Assembly (NCBI GenBank): GCA_964555935.1
Contig: CAZKUN010000051.1
Span: forward strand, 1-43,335
From: CAZKUN01 sp964555935
GTDB taxonomy: Bacteria > Armatimonadota > Zipacnadia > Zipacnadales > VGFC01
Direction: 5' to 3'
Length of the DNA stretch: 43,335 bases
Below, piece after piece: positions 33,327 to 41,064 of the stretch. The first letter of the stretch is position 1. Every line of letters starts with the position of its first letter. Under the pieces are notes generated by a model. It did not search any database. It saw nothing but the letters and a program-made list of their open reading frames with translations, and was not told the origin of the DNA. The translations under genes and the position numbers were made by a program.

Positions 33327-34199
33327 ATGCCCGACCTATCGAAACTCGCATATATGGCCAGCCTTGATTTCGGCGGCTGGGAGCCGAAAGACATCTGCAA
33401 GTGCCTCGCCGACCTGGGCTACGGCGCTGTTGAGTACACCATGGCGCAGTTCGATCCGCGCTCGCATACCGATGAGGAGATCCGGGGCGCGATTCAGGCG
33501 GCTGAGGATGCCGGGCTCGCGGTGTCGGAGGTGGTCGTGCAGCTCGACTACGTGACCCGCGACGAGGCGGCCCGCGCCGATCGGATCGCCCATACGAAGG
33601 AGTGCATTGCCGCTGCCGCGCGCAATGGGATCGGTATCCTGAACGTCTTCAGCGGGCCGGCGCCGTGGGATCCGAGCGGCCCGAACCTCTGGAATGGCAT
33701 GACCGAGGGTGAGGCGTGGGGGTATGTCTTCGACGCGTACGACGAGATCGTCCCCGTCGCCGAGGAGCACAACGTGAAGCTCGCGGTCGAATCCGTCTTT
33801 GGCATGAGCGTGCGCGACTACTACACCACGCTCCCGCTGATGAACCGCTACGATTCCGAGTGCCTCGGCCTCAACATGGACCCGTCGCACTACGAGCTGT
33901 ACGGCAATGACGTGCCGTGGGCGGTGCGGCAGTGGGGCGACCGGATCTTCCACGTTCACCTCAAGGACTGTGTCGGCGTGCCGGGCGGGCTGCCGGGCGA
34001 GACGTTCACCTTCCCGCTGCTAGGCGAGGGGACGGTCGACTGGCCGGGCTTCTTCGAGGCGCTCGACGACATCGGCTACGATGGCCACATGAGCGTGGAG
34101 TTCGAGGCCTTCACCTACTACCGCGTGGTGCTGAAGAACGACCCCGCCAAGGCCGCGGCGCTCTCGATGGAGCAGTGCAAGGCGCTGCTGGGAGAGTAG
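33327..34199 (+). CDS. Sugar phosphate isomerase/epimerase-like TIM-barrel protein
   Basis: The 290-residue protein has the xylose-isomerase-like TIM barrel (AP_endonuc_2). Metal and substrate positions include LAVESVFG with Glu in the middle, LNMDPSHYELYG, RIFHVHLKDCVG and MSVEFEAFTYY, which supply the Glu-Asp-His-Glu set usual in this superfamily. It probably isomerises or epimerises a sugar or sugar acid. GGAG of the AGGAGAG box lies about 8 nt before the ATG. It starts 25 nt after the export-family gene and is likely co-transcribed. Exact substrate cannot be told. Confidence 0.88.
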   Translation: MPDLSKLAYMASLDFGGWEPKDICKCLADLGYGAVEYTMAQFDPRSHTDEEIRGAIQAAEDAGLAVSEVVVQLDYVTRDEAARADRIAHTKECIAAAARNGIGILNVFSGPAPWDPSGPNLWNGMTEGEAWGYVFDAYDEIVPVAEEHNVKLAVESVFGMSVRDYYTTLPLMNRYDSECLGLNMDPSHYELYGNDVPWAVRQWGDRIFHVHLKDCVGVPGGLPGETFTFPLLGEGTVDWPGFFEALDDIGYDGHMSVEFEAFTYYRVVLKNDPAKAAALSMEQCKALLGE

Positions 34200-34245
34200 A
34201 CGGCAGGAAGCTTGCGGGGAGAGGCTGTAACTGGAGGTGGCGCGC

Positions 34246-34473
34246 ATGCATACCGGATCGGGCGGACCAGAGATCATCCTGATAGGGCTATTTGGCTGCG
34301 TCGGCATCATCGGCTTCTTCATCTGGATCGGAGCGCTCATCGATTGCGTGAAACGCGAGTTCGATGGCGAGAACGAGAAGCTGATCTGGGTCCTCATCAT
34401 CGTACTGGCCGGCTGGATCGGCGCGCTGGTCTACCTGTTCATCGGCAAAGAGAAAGGCCGACTGACGGGCTGA
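34246..34473 (+). CDS. PLDc_N-family mini membrane protein, copy 1
   Basis: The 75-residue protein has two membrane helices (IILIGLFGCVGIIGFFIWIG; LIWVLIIVLAGWIGALVYLF) joined by a charged loop DCVKREFDGENEK, and ends in a short basic tail (GKEKGRL). This is the PLDc_N (phospholipase D N-terminal) module without the nuclease. Such small proteins are usually of unknown function. GGAGG lies 10 nt before the ATG; a GTG inside that box is less likely. It is the first of three tandem paralogues and shares 29 identical bases (34354-34382 and 34924-34952) with the third. Confidence 0.82.
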   Translation: MHTGSGGPEIILIGLFGCVGIIGFFIWIGALIDCVKREFDGENEKLIWVLIIVLAGWIGALVYLFIGKEKGRLTG

Positions 34474-34566
34474 CGCGCCGAATGGTGCAACCAGCCTCCT
34501 GGCAGGATCGTTGCAGACTGTGGTGGGAACAACTGTTGACGCAGCGCCACAACGGAGGTGACGCCC

Positions 34567-34782
34567 GTGGGAATTCTCGAGGGGCTTGTTGGGCTCATCG
34601 TATCGGGCTTTGGGATACTGCTAACGATCTTCTGGATTATCGCGATCATCGATTGCGCCCGTCGGCGCTTCTCTGATGACGTTGAGAAGATCGTGTGGAT
34701 CCTGGTGATTATCTTCTCGCACTGCATCGGCTCGACCATCTACTGGATCTTCGGTCGGCCGCGTGGGCGACTGGTGAGCTAA
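34567..34782 (+). CDS. PLDc_N-family mini membrane protein, copy 2
   Basis: The 71-residue paralogue has the same helix-loop-helix layout: GLIVSGFGILLTIFWIIAII, then DCARRRFSDDVEK, then IVWILVIIFSHCIGSTIYWI and FGRPRGRL. It is the most diverged of the three, having SDD where the others have DGE in the loop. GTG with GGAGG 8 nt upstream was chosen; another in-frame GTG overlaps the ribosome-binding site. The preceding 93 nt contain no clear promoter, and co-transcription with copy 1 is likely. Confidence 0.78.
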   Translation: MGILEGLVGLIVSGFGILLTIFWIIAIIDCARRRFSDDVEKIVWILVIIFSHCIGSTIYWIFGRPRGRLVS

Positions 34783-34800
34783 CCAGCAGGGGGTGGTGCA

Positions 34801-35058
34801 ATGTCAGGCGATGCGGCTGGGGTTGCAGTGCTCGGAGCGATGGGCATGATTTGGCTGACCGTGATCGCTGTCGGGATCACACTGTCGGTCCTCTGGATCA
34901 TCGCGCTGATAGACTGTCTTCGCCGCGAGTTCGATGGCGAGAACGAGAAGCTCATCTGGATTCTCGTCATCACGCTGACGTGGCTTGTCGGCTCCGGCTT
35001 CATCGGAGCGATCATCTACTGGTTCGTGGGGAGGCCGAAGGGGAGGCTTATGGCCTGA
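34801..35058 (+). CDS. PLDc_N-family mini membrane protein, copy 3
   Basis: The 85-residue paralogue reads GMIWLTVIAVGITLSVLWII, ALIDCLRREFDGENEK, then LIWILVITLTWLVGSGFIGA and IIYWFVGRPKGRL. The loop is nearly identical to copy 1, also at DNA level, so copies 1 and 3 are the more recent pair. GGGGGTGG precedes the ATG by a few bases. It ends 20 nt from the stop of the converging propeller gene, with no obvious terminator in between. Confidence 0.82.
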   Translation: MSGDAAGVAVLGAMGMIWLTVIAVGITLSVLWIIALIDCLRREFDGENEKLIWILVITLTWLVGSGFIGAIIYWFVGRPKGRLMA

Positions 35059-35078
35059 CGGCGAGGTTAGGACGACGA

Positions 35079-36458
35079 TCAGTCCGGAACCGGCGCGCCT
35101 ATGAGGATCAGGGCGCGCCGCGTCACTTTAACGCGCATGACCTGGCCCAGCGATGCGCCCTCGGACCAGGCAATCAGGCCCTGACGCGCCGGCAGCGTGA
35201 AGGATCGTAGCACCTGTTGCTTGATGCCGCCGGCCACGCCGATGGTGAGCTGGCTCTCGTTGGGCGCGTTCGCGGGAGGATCCGTGACGCCCGTTAGTCG
35301 ACGGAGAACTCCCGTCCCCAGACCCACGCTTCGCGCGCGGACGAGCGTGCCATTGGCCTCGGGCAGCGGCGAAGAGATCACGCCGAGTTCTGCCTTCAGT
35401 GTTGCCCACTTCGGCTCGACGACGTTGCCCGCCGCATCCCTCTCAAGCTCAATGCATACCCAGGCCTTCGCCCCGAGTTGTGGCGGCGCGGCGCCGAGCG
35501 GGTAAGCGATCTCACACACGATCTCCTCCAGCCCAAGGCTGATGAGCCGGACCTGCGTCAGCGTGGCGCCGGGCTGAGAAACCGTGTACGCCAGGTGCTC
35601 GCCGGTAGGTGACCAGACGGGTTGCGTGGCTGACATGAAGTCGTGCTCACCCAAATGGTCGCGTGGCAGGAGCTGGCGGGCTTCCGGCTTCTCGGGTGTC
35701 CCGACCCAGATGCCCTCGGGTCGGCATAGCGCCACGAGCGAGCCGTCCGGGGATACTCCCGCGCTGCCCGTGCCGGCGTCGGCGAGGCTGGGCTCATCCT
35801 CGGGGCATGTCATCGCGATCCCCGTGTTGATATCGACGAGGAAGTGGTTCACCGTGCCATCGATACTCGTCGTGCCGACCACAACAGAGCTTGGCCGCGA
35901 TGCCTGACGCAGCATCGTGCCCGTGCCGGCGACAGTGACGACGAGTGGCGCGAGGCTCCCGGTGGCCGGGTCGAAGATGACGAGGGCGGTGTAGTCGCCC
36001 TGCGGCCGGAGCGCGATGATGCGTTGCGGATCGGGCAACCACGTTACGGGCGAAGCGCTCGGGAAGGGCGGGACGCCGGCCAGCGACGTTCCGGCGCCGG
36101 TGATGATGTCAAAAGACGCGAGGCGGTAGTGCCCGGGAATCGTGGGATCGGTTAGCCAGCCCGCAAGCTGCAGGCCGCCCGGGCCGAAGGCTATCTGACT
36201 CGCGGCAAGACCGGGAACGGCGAACGGCGGGCGCCCATCGATGGGGGCCATGATAACGGTCGGACGCCGATCGGCGGCCAGACCAGAGACCATCAGGTGC
36301 GCGCCGTTGGCTGACCATGAGATCTCCGGCGATGACAGATTCGTGATCGGCCGATCCTCGAGCGCGACTAGCTCAGCCAAGTCCTCGGGCGAGACCGCCC
36401 AACCAGGGCTGGGAGTGGTCAGCGCCAACAGCAGAGAAACTACGCACGTGCTAGTCAA
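35079..36458 (-). CDS. Secreted TolB/PD40-like beta-propeller protein
   Basis: The 459-residue protein starts with a signal peptide (STCVVSLLLALTTPSPGWA). It holds repeated WD40-like PD40 strands: SPEISWSANGAHLMVSG, ASQIAFGPGGLQLAGW, SAGVSPDGSLVALCRPEGIWV and TQPVWSPTGEHLAYTVSQ. These should form a TolB-like propeller outside the cytoplasm. No catalytic domain is seen. The TTG start overlaps the end of the J-domain gene by 8 nt, with AGGAG 13 nt before it. This placement gives a complete signal peptide; no ATG fits. The overlap suggests coupled synthesis with the J-domain membrane protein. Confidence 0.82.
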   Translation of the reverse strand: MTSTCVVSLLLALTTPSPGWAVSPEDLAELVALEDRPITNLSSPEISWSANGAHLMVSGLAADRRPTVIMAPIDGRPPFAVPGLAASQIAFGPGGLQLAGWLTDPTIPGHYRLASFDIITGAGTSLAGVPPFPSASPVTWLPDPQRIIALRPQGDYTALVIFDPATGSLAPLVVTVAGTGTMLRQASRPSSVVVGTTSIDGTVNHFLVDINTGIAMTCPEDEPSLADAGTGSAGVSPDGSLVALCRPEGIWVGTPEKPEARQLLPRDHLGEHDFMSATQPVWSPTGEHLAYTVSQPGATLTQVRLISLGLEEIVCEIAYPLGAAPPQLGAKAWVCIELERDAAGNVVEPKWATLKAELGVISSPLPEANGTLVRARSVGLGTGVLRRLTGVTDPPANAPNESQLTIGVAGGIKQQVLRSFTLPARQGLIAWSEGASLGQVMRVKVTRRALILIGAPVPD

Positions 36459-37287
36459 GGGGGCCAGCCATCTCCTGTTTCTGGAAGTGACGCCCGCATG
36501 CGATGCACACGGGGTGAGGGCTGAAGAAGTCGCGCCATGGGGCGATTCGACGAAAATCAACACGGCCGCACCTCTCTCCGCAGTTCGGACAGGTCGCCCG
36601 CCAGACGAGCCGCAGCGCAATGAGCACCACGTAGAGAGCCGCAACCACCGCGGCAAACATCCCCGACCGAGCCACCGTTGCCTCGGGCAGGACGAGCGTC
36701 GCGTGAAACACTGTCGCCACCAGCGCCGCCAAGAACAGCGCGAGGAACACGTAGTAGAGAATCGTGCCAGGGTGTCCCATCGGCCGACGATGCCACGGTC
36801 CGGTAGGATCGGAGCGGCGCCCGGCGGCAACTCGCGCGTCAAGGTCGGCTGATCTGCGCACGCACGTGCTGCAAATCGTGTGTCCAACTCTCCAGTTCGC
36901 CTCACCTGTTCCCGTCGCCTGCGGGTTCCCCTTACACATCTCGCAGATCGGCCGCCCGCATTCCCAGCAGAACGCCGCCGACGTGCGCGTCGGGTGGTTG
37001 AAGCACTTGAGCGTCCACTCTGTCGGGCTTGCCGGATCATCGGATTCGGCCGCCCTCGGCCTAACCGCGCCCACGATGCGCTGACTGTCGTACTCGGCGC
37101 GCAGGTCCGAGTTGCTGAGGGCATCGTAGGCGATGTTCAGCTCCGTCATCTTGCGCTCCGCCTGGGCGCGCTTCTCCGGCGGGTGGACATCCGGATGGTA
37201 CTTCCTGGCGAGAACCCGATAGACGCGATCGATCACCTCGGGGATCGCCCGCTCGTGGACCATCAGGATCTCATAGTAATCGCGCAC
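36451..37287 (-). CDS. Membrane J-domain protein with two zinc-binding modules
   Basis: The 278-residue protein opens with a J domain (YYEILMVHERAIPEVIDRVY, HPD at 31-33), which stimulates DnaK-type chaperones. Residues about 95-120 form a B-box-like zinc cluster (CFNHPTRTSAAFCWECGRPIC, with further cysteines up to CSTC). Two membrane helices follow (TILYYVFLALFLAALVATVF and a second near 200-220), then a C-terminal zinc ribbon (CPNCGERC, CIAC). It is not a canonical DnaJ, which has a GF region and four CxxCxGxG repeats. It may recruit a chaperone to the membrane. No dnaK or grpE is nearby. Confidence 0.87.
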   Translation of the reverse strand: MRDYYEILMVHERAIPEVIDRVYRVLARKYHPDVHPPEKRAQAERKMTELNIAYDALSNSDLRAEYDSQRIVGAVRPRAAESDDPASPTEWTLKCFNHPTRTSAAFCWECGRPICEMCKGNPQATGTGEANWRVGHTICSTCVRRSADLDARVAAGRRSDPTGPWHRRPMGHPGTILYYVFLALFLAALVATVFHATLVLPEATVARSGMFAAVVAALYVVLIALRLVWRATCPNCGERCGRVDFRRIAPWRDFFSPHPVCIACGRHFQKQEMAGPLD

Positions 37288-37311
37288 GTTGCGTCCCCAT
37301 CTCGGGCGGTC

Positions 37312-38124
37312 CTAGGCGTCCAGCACAAACTTCTCAATCGCTTCGGCGACGCCCTCGTCGCCCTCGCCGGTGACGTGGAATGCGGCGTCTTTCACGGCAT
37401 CGGGCGAGTGAGCCATGGCAATTCCCAGGCCCGCCATCTCGACCATCGGCAAGTCGTTGGTCATGTCGCCGCAGGCCATGCACTCCTCGATGGGTATGCC
37501 AAGGTGCGCGGCGAGCGCCTTCAGCGCGCGGCCCTTCGATGCCCGCGGATTGAGGTACTCAACGTACTCGGGAAGCGAGTGGGTCACGTAAACGCGGTCG
37601 CCAAAGCGCTCGCGGCCCTCATCCAGGAACATCTGCGCGCGCTCGGGCCTGTCGATGACCAAAATCTTCGTCGGAACCGTGCCGCGAAGCTGCCGAACGT
37701 CGCCGATGGGCACGGGCAGCGATCCCGTGCGCTCCCAGTAGCTCCGGGCGTAGTGCTCCATCTTCAGCACGTACATGACATCATCCACGTAGTAGTGGAT
37801 GTTCGCCCGGTGGCTGGTGCAATACTCGAGGATCTCCTCGGCCAGATCGGCCGGCACGGGGTCGTGGAGGATCGTCTCGGCTGACTCGGCTGTCCGGACC
37901 ATCGCGCCGTTGTATGAGATCACGGCCTCGTCACCGAGCCCGAGTCTCTCGGCGAATTCTCGCGCGGAGTGATGCATCCGACCCGTTGCTATGACGACGT
38001 GAACGCCGCGCTCTTTGGCCGCTGAGATCGCCTGAACGCAGCGCTCCGGGATATGGTGACCACCGGTGACCAAGGTCCCGTCGAGGTCGGTGGCGACCAA
38101 ACGTATGGTGTGGGTGTGCGCCAT
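37312..38124 (-). CDS. Cof-type HAD-family phosphatase
   Basis: The 270-residue protein has the HAD motifs: DLDGT (13-17) with the nucleophile Asp13, VIATGR as motif II, SKGRALKALAAHLGI leading to ACGDMTNDLPMVEMAG, the metal-binding motif IV. The C2-type cap between motifs II and III defines the Cof/YidA-like group, which dephosphorylates sugar phosphates or flavin nucleotides. Substrate cannot be read from sequence. It lies 24 nt upstream of the J-domain gene on the same strand and 18 nt downstream of the anchored FG-GAP gene, so all may be one operon. Confidence 0.92.
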   Translation of the reverse strand: MAHTHTIRLVATDLDGTLVTGGHHIPERCVQAISAAKERGVHVVIATGRMHHSAREFAERLGLGDEAVISYNGAMVRTAESAETILHDPVPADLAEEILEYCTSHRANIHYYVDDVMYVLKMEHYARSYWERTGSLPVPIGDVRQLRGTVPTKILVIDRPERAQMFLDEGRERFGDRVYVTHSLPEYVEYLNPRASKGRALKALAAHLGIPIEECMACGDMTNDLPMVEMAGLGIAMAHSPDAVKDAAFHVTGEGDEGVAEAIEKFVLDA

Positions 38125-38142
38125 ATTCCAACCGTGTTTCTC

Positions 38143-39459
38143 CTAGGGTGTTCCGGCCCCGTAGCCCATGTCGACGACCCATTGGGACCACTGCAGGCCG
38201 ATGATTTCAGTGCCTATACTAACCCAAACCGTGGGCAACTGGCCAGTTGCCTCAGCGGGCTCGACCGCGAGCGCGGTTATGCTGTCGCCCATGCCGTGAC
38301 GGCCGATTTCCAGGCCGTCGATATCGTACACGCGGACCGTGCCGTCGGTGCCGGCAACGACCCACGCCTTCGTTCCGCTGTTGTCCAGATCAGCCGCGGT
38401 CACGTCGGCGGATCCACTCAGTCCCGGCAACCCCTGACCGAGCGTGTTGCGCCAGTTCTCCAGGCCTCTGGCGTCAAAGCCGACCAAGTCGACGTTCAGC
38501 CCTGATCCGGAGGCACCACCAACGTCGGTGCCGGCGAGCACGAATTCGTCGACTCCGTCTCCGTCGAGATCGTCGGTGACTATGTCGGCGCCAAACTGCC
38601 AGGTTGACCATGACCCGAGCTTCGCGCCGTTGGCCGATACGATTTCAAGCATGCCGCCCGCGGGAGATAGGTAGATCTCCGGCGATCCGTCACCGTCACC
38701 GTCGGCGACCGCAATTGCCGCCGGGTCGAGCGCGGTGCCGTAGGTCCACTTGTCGGCGCCCGTACTGTCGAGGCACGCCAGTCCCATCTGAGAGCCACGG
38801 CCGATCAGGACCTCGTCATCTCCGCCCCCATCGAGATCGGCGGCCTTGATGCACTCGACCGGCGCCCCTCTCACATCGCTGCTCCACGCGAGGGTGCCGT
38901 CGGAGCGGTAGACGTATGCTGTCGAGTCGGCCATCCCGCCCATGATGAGCGCCGACGTGCCGCCTAGCGAGGCGACCTCCAGTGACGGAGTCATGATCGG
39001 CGCGGCTATCGACGCGAAGGGATTCCCGGCGCCGCCGCTGGGCAGGACAGTGAACTCGTGGCTAAACTTGTACTCGGCAACGCCGGCATTGCTGTAACCG
39101 ATCACTTGCGAGCCGACGACGGCGATCAACTCGGTCGTGCCGTCGTCATCGAGATCGCCGACCGCCAGCTCAGCAGCTTGCTCGATGGTGGGGTAACGCG
39201 TCACTTCACTGAACGGTCCCACGCCCGGTAGGCTCGCCGGGGCAATCCCCTGGTAGCCCGACAGATAGGGCTGGTTCTTCTGCCAGGTCGTCCAGCCGAG
39301 ATACCCGACCGCGCCCAGGGAGAGGACGGCCAGCAGGCCACAGCTCGCCAGCCCGCAGACAAGCCAGCGGACCCATCCTCGCTTTGGCTCGTGCTGCTGG
39401 TCGAGCGGTGATATCGGGACCCCGGGCGGGGGAGCGGCCGGCGGCAGGTTCTCAGGCAT
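38143..39459 (-). CDS. Membrane-anchored FG-GAP beta-propeller protein
   Basis: The 438-residue protein has a proline-rich cytoplasmic tail (PENLPPAAPPPGVPISP), one membrane helix (WLVCGLASCGLLAVLSLGAVGYLGW) and a large outer domain. At least five acidic Asp/Gly loops of the FG-GAP type are present: DLDDDGTTELIAV, DLDGGGDDEVLIG, DGDGDGSPEIYLS, DLDGDGVDEFVLAG and DLDNSGTKAWVVAG. It should be a type-II-like anchored propeller. Start is uncertain: a GTG 9 nt upstream is in frame, but its ribosome-binding site would be poor. Confidence 0.85.
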   Translation of the reverse strand: MPENLPPAAPPPGVPISPLDQQHEPKRGWVRWLVCGLASCGLLAVLSLGAVGYLGWTTWQKNQPYLSGYQGIAPASLPGVGPFSEVTRYPTIEQAAELAVGDLDDDGTTELIAVVGSQVIGYSNAGVAEYKFSHEFTVLPSGGAGNPFASIAAPIMTPSLEVASLGGTSALIMGGMADSTAYVYRSDGTLAWSSDVRGAPVECIKAADLDGGGDDEVLIGRGSQMGLACLDSTGADKWTYGTALDPAAIAVADGDGDGSPEIYLSPAGGMLEIVSANGAKLGSWSTWQFGADIVTDDLDGDGVDEFVLAGTDVGGASGSGLNVDLVGFDARGLENWRNTLGQGLPGLSGSADVTAADLDNSGTKAWVVAGTDGTVRVYDIDGLEIGRHGMGDSITALAVEPAEATGQLPTVWVSIGTEIIGLQWSQWVVDMGYGAGTP

Positions 39460-39481
39460 GTTCTCCACCCCAATGATGTGA

Positions 39482-39511
39482 GTCGGCGGCTAGCGTGGTC
39501 GACCGCCGGAC
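39482..39511 (-). terminator. GC-rich hairpin after the deacetylase-like gene
   Basis: GTCGGCGG (39482-39489) pairs with CCGCCGGAC (39503-39511) with a one-base bulge around a 13-nt loop. It lies about 10 nt past the end of the deacetylase-like gene and has no U-run, so it is only a tentative terminator. Confidence 0.35.
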
Positions 39512-39521
39512 CCGATGTTAG

Positions 39522-40442
39522 CTACTGCGTCTCGTCTCTACCAAGCCGGCGCTTCATCTCTCGCGCCGTCTGACAGTGAATGGCGACAGTGTCCTCAGCG
39601 CGACGCGCATACCCCCCCGCCAGAACGATGGCCAGAGGCACGCCTGCGCGAGCGCATGAGTCGATGACGATCTGATCGCGGCGCCGGAGGCCCTGCATCG
39701 TCACTGCCAGACTCCCCAGCACGTCGTCTTCGTATGGATCCGCGCCGGCGAGGTAGATCACCAGCTCCGGACTGTGTCCGTCAACCGCGGCATTCACGCC
39801 GTGACGGAGGCTCTCGATGTACTGAGCATCAGCGCATCGGTACGGCAGCCCGATGTCGAGATCGCTGGGAGGCTTCACGCCCGGGTAATTGTCTTCCTCA
39901 TGAATGGAGAACGTAAACACGCCCGCATCTCCTCGGAAGATAGCGGCAGTGCCGTTCCCCTGGTGGAGGTCACAGTCGATAACCGATGCCTTGGAGACCA
40001 GCCCATCGGCCTGCATCCTGCGTATCGCGACCGCGACATCGTTTATGTAGCAGAAGCCCTCGCCATGGTCGGCGAAGGCGTGATGGAACCCCCCACTGAG
40101 GTGGAGGCTGCCGCCAAGTTCAAGCGCGATCCGAGCGGCGAGAATGCTGCCACCGGCGGACAGGATTGACTTCTCGAGGATCTCGGGACTGATTGGAGTG
40201 TCGGGCGTGAGGTAGCCCCAGCCCTTCTCCGCCAGCCGCCGCATGTGGGCCAAGTGCGCGGCGTCGTGGACCAGCAGCAGGTCATCCTCTGACGCAGGAA
40301 CAGGCTCAACGATATCGCCGGGGGCAAGGACGCCCTCCGCCGTGAGGGCGGCATGGATCAGCCGGTACTTCTCCACCGGGAAGACATGTTCCCCCATGTC
40401 GACGTGGTACTCGTGCGAGTAGACGCACCAGGCCCTGGGCAT
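39522..40442 (-). CDS. Histone-deacetylase-family zinc hydrolase
   Basis: The 306-residue protein keeps the arginase/deacetylase fold signature of the AcuC/acetylpolyamine/HDAC family: GGFHHAFADHGEGFCYINDVA with the catalytic His pair 120-121, IDCDLHQGNGTA with zinc ligands Asp158 and His160, and AGADPYEDD with zinc ligand Asp235, then VLAGGYAR. Bacterial members deacetylate acetyl-CoA synthetase, acetylpolyamines or small amides; the exact substrate is open. AGGAG lies 7 nt before the ATG. The gene seems to stand alone, with a long upstream gap. Confidence 0.92.
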   Translation of the reverse strand: MPRAWCVYSHEYHVDMGEHVFPVEKYRLIHAALTAEGVLAPGDIVEPVPASEDDLLLVHDAAHLAHMRRLAEKGWGYLTPDTPISPEILEKSILSAGGSILAARIALELGGSLHLSGGFHHAFADHGEGFCYINDVAVAIRRMQADGLVSKASVIDCDLHQGNGTAAIFRGDAGVFTFSIHEEDNYPGVKPPSDLDIGLPYRCADAQYIESLRHGVNAAVDGHSPELVIYLAGADPYEDDVLGSLAVTMQGLRRRDQIVIDSCARAGVPLAIVLAGGYARRAEDTVAIHCQTAREMKRRLGRDETQ

Positions 40443-41062
40443 GAGCGCTCTCCTGATGAGACGTTACGGTTTGGCTTTCGCCGGGTCAGCGGGTTGTCCT
40501 TGTGAGATGCGGACGCGGAGCATTCTGCTAGCCTTCCCCGGCGATACAACTTCGTTGTGTTCCCCCTCACTAAACGTGATGGTTGAGCCACCGCAAGACC
40601 GGGTATGATACTGGTAGAGACGAGATGTGGAGATCGGGGTCGTGGAGAGCGGTCGAATAGAAAGTGCGGCGATGCCTATGGATGCAGGGAAGGTCGTTAC
40701 TAAGCGAGCCCGCTGATCCTGATCAGTCAGAAAAAATAAGAGAACCCGCCGCGCAGTATCCGGCCAGGAACTCCGTCCGGGGTTGATCCCCGAGCAGAGA
40801 CTGGGACAGGAGACAGCCGGCGGGCTCGCAGTTTTCGGCAGTGTCTAGCGGACGCTCTAGGGCGCCGACCAGGTCATGTTACCCCCGCAGCTATACAGTT
40901 CCAGCGAGGGGGAGCGGTCCGGCGCAAGCAGCATTGCCGCCCTCGATTCGCCGTCACCACCTGACAGCCCCAAAAGCGGCCGGTCGTCGCAGATCATCAT
41001 CGACACGCGCTGGACATCGTCCTCATCCAGATTCCCCAGGGCGTGCGTGGGTTTGGATCGAT
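40443..41062. other. 620-bp gap between deacetylase-like and ankyrin genes
   Basis: The stretch holds a candidate structured RNA (near 40729-40830) and the end of a coding remnant (40857-41064). A small hairpin ATACAAC-TTC-GTTGTGT lies at 40544-40560. Nothing else in 40443-40728 is supported; no intact gene is seen. Confidence 0.6.
40729..40830 (-). ncRNA. Candidate structured small RNA with intrinsic-terminator-like end
   Basis: GAACCCGCCG (40742-40751) pairs with CGGCGGGCTC (40818-40827) with one mismatch. Inside, CTCC/GGAG (40771-40774, 40809-40812), GTCC/GGAC (40775-40778, 40804-40807; A40808 bulged) and GGGG/CCCC (40779-40782, 40788-40791) stack into one arm. On the minus strand the outer stem is followed at once by TCTTATTTTTT, as in an intrinsic terminator. 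It matches no riboswitch or RNA class I recognise. On the plus strand only TTTT follows the stem. Alternatively, it is just the terminator of the ankyrin transcript. Confidence 0.35.
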
Positions 41063-41064
41063 CT
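40857..41064 (-). pseudogene. C-terminal remnant of an 'RA..L..DGSPxLxLYD' type secreted protein
   Basis: The minus-strand frame, open from a stop overlapping the end of the ankyrin gene, reads about 68 codons. It includes DDRPLLGLSGGDGESRAAML, then LAPDRSPSLELYSCGG and ends NMTWSAP-stop. This fits the common two-copy pattern 'DGxPxLGL.D.xGxxRAxL.L..DGSPxLxLYD..G..xWSAP' at the end of small secreted proteins of environmental bacteria. There is no upstream domain, plausible start or ribosome-binding site, so it is most likely a decayed gene end. A short peptide starting at an internal MM pair cannot be excluded. Confidence 0.4.

Noticed and set aside
40583..40611. TTGAGC followed by TATGAT or TGATAC on the plus strand
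   Set aside because: Either the spacer is 15 nt with the good -10 or the -10 is poor with 17 nt, and no plus-strand gene follows.
40778..40792. CGGGG-TTGAT-CCCCG resembles a tRNA T-arm
   Set aside because: No acceptor stem, D-arm or anticodon arm fits around it, and the loop is 2 nt short.
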